64,000 nt of DNA from Lineus longissimus. Lineage: Eukaryota; Nemertea; Pilidiophora; Heteronemertea; Lineidae. Position 1 is the stretch's first letter; every line of letters begins with the position of its first letter. The translations under genes and the position numbers were made by a program. Positions 57,880 through 64,000 of the stretch are shown here, in pieces. The DNA is taken from positions 20,648,599-20,712,598 of the forward strand of contig NC_088309.1 in NCBI RefSeq assembly GCF_910592395.1. Direction: 5' to 3'. The notes under the pieces were generated by a model, which was not told where the DNA came from, did not search any database, and saw only the letters and a list, made by a program, of their open reading frames with translations.

Positions 57880-59168
57880 GTTAGGTCCTGTCATTCCCAG
57901 CCGCCAGTCACAATCTGGTAACTTTCCGTCTCACGTATGAAATTTGTCTCACATATAAAGTTTGGCAGTGATCATGGGTCGGGGTCCTATCGTTCCCAGC
58001 CACGAGTCACAATCTGGTAACTTTTTGCCTCACGTATGAAGTTTGGCAGTGATCATGGGTCGGGGTCCTATCATTAACAGCCACGAGTCACAATCTGGTA
58101 ACTTTTTGTCTCACGTATGAAGTTTGGCAGTGATCATGGGTCGGGGTCCTATCATTCACAGCCACGAGTCACAATCTGGTAACTTTTTGTCTCACATATA
58201 AAGTTTGGCAGTGATCATGGTTCGGGGTCTTATCATTAACAGCCACGAGTCACAATCTGGAACTTTTTGTCTCACGTATGAAGTTTGACAGTGATCATGG
58301 GTCGGGGTCCTATCATTCACAGCCACGAGTCACAATCTGGTAACTTTTTGTCTCACGTATAAAGTTTGGCAGTGATCATGGTTCAGGGTCCTATCATTCC
58401 CAGCCACGAGTCACAATCTGGTAACTTTTTGTCTCACATATGAAGTTTGGCAGTGATCATGGTTCGGGGTCCTATCATTAACAGCGACGAGTCACAATCT
58501 GGTAACTTTTTGTCTCACGTATGAAGTTTGGCAGTGATCATGGTTCAGGGTCCTATCATTCCCAGCCACGAGTCACAATCTGGTAACTTTTTGTCTCACA
58601 TATGAAGTTTGGCAGTGATCATGGTTCGGGGTCCTATCATTAACAGCCACGAGTCACAATCTGGTAACTTTTTGTCTCACGTATGAAGTTTGGCAGTGAT
58701 CATGGGTCGGGGTCCTATCATTCACAGCCACGAGTCACAATCTGGTAACTTTTTGTCTCACATATGAAGTTTGGCAGTGATCATGGTTCAGGGTCCTATC
58801 ATTCCCAGCCACGAGTCACAATCTGGTAACTTTTTGTCTCACATATGAAGTTTGGCAGTGATCATGGTTCAGGGTCCTATCATTCCCAGCCACGAGTCAT
58901 CATCTGGTAACTTTTTTTCTCATGTATGAAGTTGGGCAGTGATCATGGGTCGGGGTCCTATCATTCACAGCCACGAGTCACAATCTGGTAACTTTTTGTC
59001 TCACATATAAAGTTTGGCAGTGGTCATGGGTCGGGGTCCCATCATTCCCAGCCGTAAGTCACAATCAGGTAACTTTTTGTCTCACATATAAAGTTTGGCA
59101 GTGATCAGGGTTCAGGGTCCTATCATTCACAGCCACGAGTCACAATCTGGTAACTTTTTGTCTCACGT
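57880..59168. repeat. Minisatellite, 81-bp unit, about 16 copies
   Basis: Units contain TTTGGCAGTGATCATGGG, CCTATCATTCACAGCCACGA and GTCACAATCTGGTAAC, with a strict 81-base period. Units differ by a few alternating variants (GGGTCGGGG versus GGTTCAGGG, CATTCACAG versus CATTAACAG or CATTCCCAG), and sub-patterns recur, suggesting multi-unit expansion. Confidence 0.95.
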
Positions 59169-59335
59169 ATGGGCCCACTCATTGTTAGTTCAAGAAGCGG
59201 ATAATAGACGGCGAATGCATCTGGCCAACTGTGAACTGTCCACTGTGTAAGCGGAAAATGGAGACAGTGAAGAGTTCACTGTTTTGTGCGGAGCATGCTC
59301 TGCGACGGAAGATGTCGTGTGACCACGACAGGCAG

Positions 59336-59361
59336 CACAGCCCGAGACGAAATATCGTGCA
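59336..59361 (+). repeat. Distal end of the outer element's split 5' LTR
   Basis: CACAGCCCGAGACGAAATAT then CGTGCA matches the last 26 bases of the 3' LTR (62699-62724) with two differences. Immediately followed by ACTGGCGACC, a plausible primer-binding site (59362-59371). Confidence 0.8.
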
Positions 59362-59537
59362 ACTGGCGACCAATCCCAAGACTTTCCGAGGGTTAGCTAC
59401 ATGCGACAGCGCTGTCAATGTCAACTTGTGATAATATTACTTATTAGTATTTCGGCCATGATCCGCCGTGTACTCCCGGCATGTATGACCATGATGACTG
59501 TGGTCAGTGTGGACAATGTACTGCACCTGTACAAATG

Positions 59538-60511
59538 GGTATACGGTAAAAAAAGGTACAGGAAAAAAAGGTACAGGAAAAAGGTACGGAAATAAAGGTA
59601 CAGGAAATAAAAGTACAGGAAATAAAAGTACTGGAAATAAAGGTACCGGAAAAAAAGGTACACAAAATGGCATAAATAGGTAGAAAAGGTACACAATTTT
59701 TTTCAGAATATTATTCTCTTCAACTGGTTCAGGCTCGGCCTATGTCTTGATCTTTTCTTGCCCATTTTTCTTCTTCTGTGACTAATGTGGTGCCTTAAAA
59801 TAGTTTAATACATTGCGGGCAATTTTGTTACGGAATGAATTTGAGGAAAATTCATGGAAGAGGTTGCCCAACAGGGGAGCTGACGTTTTTTTTGGTAATA
59901 ACTACATGTACATTCATGTTCTTTTAAACTTTAAAACACTCGAGTCGTATTCTTATTAGGGGCGGATCCAGGATCTTGGGAAAGGGGGTGGGGGCGCACC
60001 TGGCATCCTACCGGCATTTCACATTAAGATTCTCGCCAATTTCCCTAAAAAGCTTGTGTTTGGTCTTAAATATAATAATTTGTCTGTTAAGACCTAATTG
60101 GCCAGGCACATTGTTAATTGGGTCCAGCTCTATGATGAATGTTAATTGATTAATTGCAATTTAACTTGAACATTGGTACATTTATCGGTTAACCCTTTTG
60201 CAGAGGGAATTGTCCTAGAATATTTACAATCATCATGATCTTGATAGCCGTGTTTTTACTCTTAATGCAATGCCTACGTAACAAATAAAGTTAAAGTTAT
60301 GAATAGAAAAAAGGAGATTCAAATGATGATTTTTTTTAATTGTGTACCTTTTTTACCTATTTATGCCATTTTGTGTACCTATTTTCCAGTACCTTTTTTT
60401 CCGGTACCTTTATTTCCGGTACTTTTATTTCCTGTACCTTTATTTCCTGTACCTTTATTTCCGCACCTTTTTTTCCTGTACCTTTTTCCTGTACCTTTAT
60501 TACCTAGATTC
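59538..60511. mobile_element. 974-bp fold-back element with long inverted repeats
   Basis: Arms of about 165 bp (59538-59703 and about 60336-60511) are near-perfect reverse complements. They are themselves built of short GGTACAGGAAATAAA units. GTACAAATG (9 bp) flanks both sides (59529-59537 and 60512-60520), consistent with a target duplication. The central 630 bases encode nothing obvious. A 9-bp duplication with long arms suits Mutator-like or other fold-back elements; the superfamily is not proven. Confidence 0.8.
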
Positions 60512-60724
60512 GTACAAATGTGTATCATCAATGGTGATTTCATATCGTTTCGTGTATGTAGTGGTGTAGTGTATTCACGCTATACAGACTGTTCCAACAC
60601 ACGTTTGTGCGATTGATGCAGCAGACACGTGAAATTGGTGGATAATATGGTGCTGTAAGTGTAAAAGGGAACGTTTTGACATAGGATTTCGAGTACCGGT
60701 AGTACAGTGTTTACATTAAGACCG

Positions 60725-61176
60725 ATGCCAGGCCAGCGTGTTCTTGTCACCGGACACTCCTTCGTACACAGGTACCGTAACTTTCTTGAACCAACTGAAA
60801 GACCGAATCACTATCTCGGGACTTTGCTTCTCGACTAGGATTGCCTCTGGAGAAAGTGTTTATCTGGGGCAAAGGAGGACTGAAATGCGATAGGCAAGGA
60901 ATTGTTTTATTTATAGAACTGCCGTACAAGGTGTGCAGCCTGACCTCATTGTTTTGGAATTGGGGACCAACGATATGTGGCCCTAGGACCGTTGCTGCCA
61001 GCATTGTGAATTTGGCTAAGGACCTTATTTCTGAAACTACCGTAAAAGCCGTAGCTCTTTATTGTGGTGACGTTGATCGGTGGCGCCAGGGGTACACCAC
61101 ACACCCAGAATTCGCAGAGCGGAGGAGGATCATCAATGAGAATTTATCCTTTTTGTATACACATATTATCATATGA
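60725..61176 (+). pseudogene. SGNH-hydrolase-like ORF remnant in the outer LTR element
   Basis: Fragments in different frames read MPGQRVLVTGHSFVHRYRN (block I with GHS), then QPDLIVLELGTNDMWP (block III, G-T-N-D), then VNLAKDLISETTVKAVAL and DRWRQGYTTHPEFAERRR. Together they match the order of an SGNH/GDSL hydrolase domain of the type carried by some retroelements. In-frame stops and at least two frameshifts make it non-functional. The element-encoded role is unknown. Confidence 0.6.
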
Positions 61177-61491
61177 TATTGTATTATTGTGTACCGTACT
61201 TCAATACACGCATTTTGTCATTCCTTTTCAGGGCAGATGTAGGCCTATAGTACTACAGTGTTACACATTTGTTACACATGTCCATCTTCAAGGGTTTACT
61301 TTAGCTACGTGCGATTTAAGTAGTATGAGTATTCGCCGGTGGTGTACATTTTAGTATTACGTATCGTATATTTGGTATTGTATGTTGTTGATTGCGTGTT
61401 GGTGTGTTGTTTGTGTTGTTTGAGTCTTTTTTTTTGTTGCAAATTCAGATTGAAATTGGGATTATGGCTGACCCGATCGATAGACGAGGGC

Positions 61492-62041
61492 ATGCGCCTG
61501 CGAGGCAGACAGCCCCCACCACCTGATATTCCGCCAGTCCGAAGGCCAATACCACGACCACGCACCCCACAAATCCCGAAATCTCGACCACCACCACCGA
61601 TGTCACTTTTAGGCACTATTAGAAAGAAAATATTTGATACATACTCATGGATCAAGCAGGAAGTGGCAAATAGGACGTCATACCAGCATGTGCCCATGGA
61701 GGAAACTTTGCCCATGCCACAACTTGACCCCTCGACCGAGGATGTCAACTCCTGGGCTTGTATGGGGAGAGGAAGAACATTTTAAAGATGCCCTGCCCCC
61801 AGATGCACTTGTAGGATTACCCCAGAAAGAAGAAACTTTTAAAGATGCCCTATCACCAGAGACACACGCAGATGTACCCCAGAGGGAACCTAATACTGAT
61901 GCGGACATGCCTTCTGCTGAAGCACCTATCGTCAACAACTACCACCATTGTTCTTTTGGCAATACAGGCAGCTCATCATCGATTTCTTCACCACAGGCTA
62001 AGCGTTATCCTAAACTACCTAAGGGTTTTCAATGGAAATGA
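61492..62041 (+). pseudogene. Proline-rich element ORF, frameshifted
   Basis: Starts MRLRGRQPPPPDIPPVRR, continues with proline/arginine motifs (IPRPRTPQIPKS) and an amphipathic stretch (IRKKIFDTYSWIKQEV). It stops at 61785. The next frame carries on with FKDALPPDALVGLPQKEE and a second, similar repeat FKDALSPETHADVPQRE, ending in TGA at 62039-62041. It probably was one ORF broken by a single-base shift near 61760. No catalytic domain. Confidence 0.45.
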
Positions 62042-62543
62042 ATAGTACTGCCGAATATACCTGCCGTTCTTTGTTTTGGTTTAATGCAAAGTAGTTCATC
62101 TGTAGTATGAATGTGTCTGTGTGCGGTTCTGCAAGCCGTGAGTGTGATTGTTGCAGGTTGTATGTCTTTGTGTGTTGTCTGCGAACATTTTTCTTCTTTT
62201 AATCAGATGGTTACTGCTATTAATGCATTACTTTTGACTAGTTACTAAGGCACTTGATGTTTGGATGGTTGGCCACCGTGTTCACTAAAGTGAGAGTTTT
62301 GCCAAACACATACTACCTATGTGTAGGCATTCTTCTTCGTGTGCCATTTAGTCTTCACCGTGGTATACGGCATTGTTACATTACATTGTTTTTTGAGCAT
62401 TTTCTAGCATTTTTTATTAATCAGTAGTGTGTTGCATTTTTGCATCGACCGATGCAATCGCTGTAATTTTGGATTCTTTTGCTACATTTTGCCGTATATT
62501 GTTAACTGTTTTCCCTTGCGTGTGGCCGGGGCTGTCACACGCT
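62042..62543. other. Non-coding 3' part of the outer LTR element
   Basis: T-rich sequence with no open frame of note, leading into the polypurine tract at 62544-62557. Confidence 0.5.
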
Positions 62544-62557
62544 GGGGAGGGGGGTGA
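62544..62557 (+). promoter_or_regulatory. Polypurine tract of the outer LTR element
   Basis: GGGGAGGGGGGTGA lies immediately before the 3' LTR, the expected place for the plus-strand primer of an LTR retroelement. Confidence 0.75.
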
Positions 62558-62724
62558 TGTATGATATCTCGTTGTATTACGCGCCGTAAAGTGGCGCCAT
62601 CTAGATCTCGTTTGTAAACACAGTTGGAAATGATTAAAATGGCCGAGTCGTGTTTGTAACTCCGTTTTCCTCGTTAAGTCCATAAACCTGGAGGGCAGCA
62701 CAGCTCGAGACGAAATATTGTGCA
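62558..62724 (+). repeat. 3' LTR of the outer element (167 bp)
   Basis: TG...CA ends. Matches the split 5' LTR (50698-50828 plus 59336-59361), including GATCTCGTTTGTAAACACAG and TCCTCGTTAAGTCCATAAAC. It differs by an indel near the start (GCGCCGTAAAGTGGCGCC present only here) and a few bases. Confidence 0.88.
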
Positions 62725-62729
62725 AATAT

Positions 62730-63902
62730 TTCACGGATGAAGTCGAGAGCGGACATGTGCGAGATATGCCACTACCTCATCTGACGTATAAAGTCGGTGA
62801 GACAGCCGGCATGCGCGATATACATGACTCCAAGTTTGCCAGCAGTGCCTCATCTGACGGATGAAGCCGAGAGCGGGCATGCTCAAGATATAACTGTGAC
62901 TCGGGCATCCGGTGTGATGGACTCCATTATTAATGTCATCGTCGTCCTACGCCGCCGAAAATGCGTCTTTTGCGTCTATTATTGGACAACATGATGAACA
63001 TCGTGTTTCGTCTCTAACCTAATAGGGGCCTACTTTTGACTTTTCTGAATATGACCGACAACATTCTGGGGATCAGCTGCGCAGAACAAACAAGAGGATG
63101 AGTACTCTACGTTCCAATACTGCTGCAGTTCCATTACAGAAGCACGGACGGTCCACCAAACAATGACTGTACAAGTTGTCTCCTCGACTCTTAAATCTCC
63201 GTCTTTTGGTGTTTCCATACAGACTATGCCTTTCATTTTCAATTAAAGGCGAACAATAGAAAAACGTGGCAAACCGTATTTCGGCGTTCCTGAACGATGA
63301 GAGGGTAAAACACTCTGAAACATTACACGAGCATTTTTAGTATCTGCGTGTTCACACTCTTGCCATCCCGCAAACAATCTAATTTGTGGCAAATAAAGAC
63401 TTTAAGCTTAATCAATAGCAAGCTACGCAACATACCAAAGCTGGTTTGACGTGAATCGACTGAAATGGATATTGGGACAAAAAGGTTGTTGTCAATCTCA
63501 CCATAACCATCACTATCAGTCTAGCATGGTTTGTTCGAATCTTCCCCCTCTGTATGGAAACAGACAATGAAACACAACACCGCTTTATTTCAAAGCCGAT
63601 TTCACCATCCTTTATTCTACATTTTGAGATATTCTTTTATGTTTTTATAATTCAATTGAAGAGAATGCGTTTGACTGAATATAACTGTTGAAAAGTATTG
63701 TTTGAGTGGCGACCTATGCTGAACCCTGTTTGAACTTTGAATATTTGACTGAATAATTTTTGTACATGCCAGTGTTTGAATACGGAATATGTATCTAAAC
63801 CCATTTTATTTGAGCACTTTGTAGCTAAATGCCTTTTATTTGGCGCACTCTTAATTGAGACTTAATTTTATATGTGCATGTATACGTTGTCACATTCGCA
63901 TT
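62730..63902. repeat. Unit 2 spacer
   Basis: Second copy of 41898-43048, with the same opening tandem repeats and the same order to its end. It resumes directly after the AATAT target duplication of the LTR element. Confidence 0.92.
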
Positions 63903-64000
63903 CCTCATCCGCCGGCTTATGTACGACATGAAGCGATAGCCCTCGCAGCTATACGAAGTATCGGCAGCTGTGCGATTCGAATGGCAATGGCCATCGTCCG
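63903..64000. repeat. Start of tandem array unit 3, cut by window edge
   Basis: About 94 percent similar to the first 98 bases of units 1 and 2, beginning CCTCATCCGCCG. The array therefore continues to the right. Confidence 0.85.

Larger units (their letters stand above)
50829..59330 (+). mobile_element. BEL/Pao retrotransposon insertion inside the 5' LTR
   Basis: An 8,502-bp insertion flanked by GGCAG at 50824-50828 and 59331-59335. It starts TGTCGTG and ends CACGACA, a 7-bp inverted pair as expected for LTR tips. A 5-bp duplication suits BEL/Pao. The last 28 bases (59303-59330, CGACGGAAG...CACGACA) recur at 51448-51475, about 22 bases before the gag-pol start, so 50829-51475 would be the 5' LTR. 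Beyond those 28 bases I could not align the 5' and 3' ends by eye, so the 3' LTR is rearranged or absent. The 81-bp minisatellite lies at this 3' side. Confidence 0.75.
50698..62724 (+). mobile_element. Outer LTR retrotransposon, non-autonomous, hosting nested insertions
   Basis: Begins TGTATGATATCTCGTTG and ends TTGTGCA. AATAT flanks it at 50693-50697 and 62725-62729. The intact junction in unit 1 (41893-41898) has AATAT once, proving the target duplication. The 5' LTR is split: 50698-50828 continues at 59336-59361 after an 8.5-kb insertion. The 3' LTR is 62558-62724. The internal region (59362-62557, 3.2 kb) starts with a primer-binding-site-like TGGCGACC and ends in a polypurine tract. It encodes no reverse transcriptase or integrase, only SGNH-like and proline-rich remnants, so it depended on another element. 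The superfamily is uncertain. Confidence 0.85.
43049..63902. repeat. Tandem array unit 2, expanded by insertions
   Basis: Same content and order as unit 1. Removing the LINE plus one target copy (about 3.08 kb) and the LTR nest plus one target copy (about 12.03 kb) leaves about 5.75 kb, close to the 5.63 kb of unit 1. The gene part is 43049-50697 and the spacer is 62730-63902. Confidence 0.88.

Noticed and set aside
57880-59168. CRISPR-like array because of regular spacing
   Set aside because: The whole 81-bp unit repeats with no unique spacers, in an animal retroelement. It is a minisatellite.
61305-61748. Minus-strand frame opposite the proline-rich ORF
   Set aside because: Shadow of the proline/arginine codons on the plus strand; no motif of its own.

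Overview
This window is nuclear DNA from an animal, most likely a marine invertebrate. Genes are split by GT-AG introns with matching phases. It holds an IL-17-receptor-like gene with a SEFIR domain, a tandem pair of SLC22-type transporters, a Kv potassium channel, an intact BEL/Pao polyprotein, LINE fragments and abundant short TACATGTA tracts. A lophotrochozoan or an invertebrate deuterostome would fit; the sequence alone does not decide. Nothing bacterial or organellar was seen.

Layout. 1-1168 is non-coding with degenerate repeats. 1169-9301 (+) is an 11-exon IL-17-receptor-like gene, followed at 9952-10112 by a second possible terminal exon with a poly(A) signal. 11687-16980 and 20761-25388 (+) are two 8-exon SLC22-family genes with identical intron phases, sitting in duplicated blocks of about 6-8 kb. 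Copy 1 carries a Harbinger-like MITE that copy 2 lacks. 26.9-28.5 kb is LINE debris. 31298-35643 (+) is a two-exon Kv channel with a non-Shaker T1 domain, a weakened S4 and an altered S6 hinge.

From 37421 to the right edge the DNA is a head-to-tail array of a unit of about 5.6 kb. Each unit carries on the minus strand a secreted PAN/apple-domain gene and, downstream of it, a small secreted six-cysteine protein gene. Unit 1 is 37421-43048. Unit 2 is 43049-63902, swollen by insertions. Unit 3 begins at 63903 and runs off the window. Unit 2 was hit by a 5'-truncated LINE (46935-49923, 89-bp target duplication) in an intron of the PAN gene. It was also hit by an LTR element (50698-62724, AATAT target duplication) whose 5' LTR was split by an 8.5-kb insertion (50829-59330, GGCAG target duplication) carrying an intact 1,780-codon BEL/Pao gag-pol ORF and an 81-bp minisatellite. 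Inside the outer LTR element sits a 974-bp fold-back element with long inverted repeats.

The ordinary genes are an immune-type receptor, two membrane transporters and an ion channel. They are not an operon and I infer no joint function. The most unusual part is the PAN plus six-cysteine tandem array: two linked secreted products, recently amplified. The PAN exons of the two complete units differ only by replacement changes, and the six-cysteine proteins are identical.
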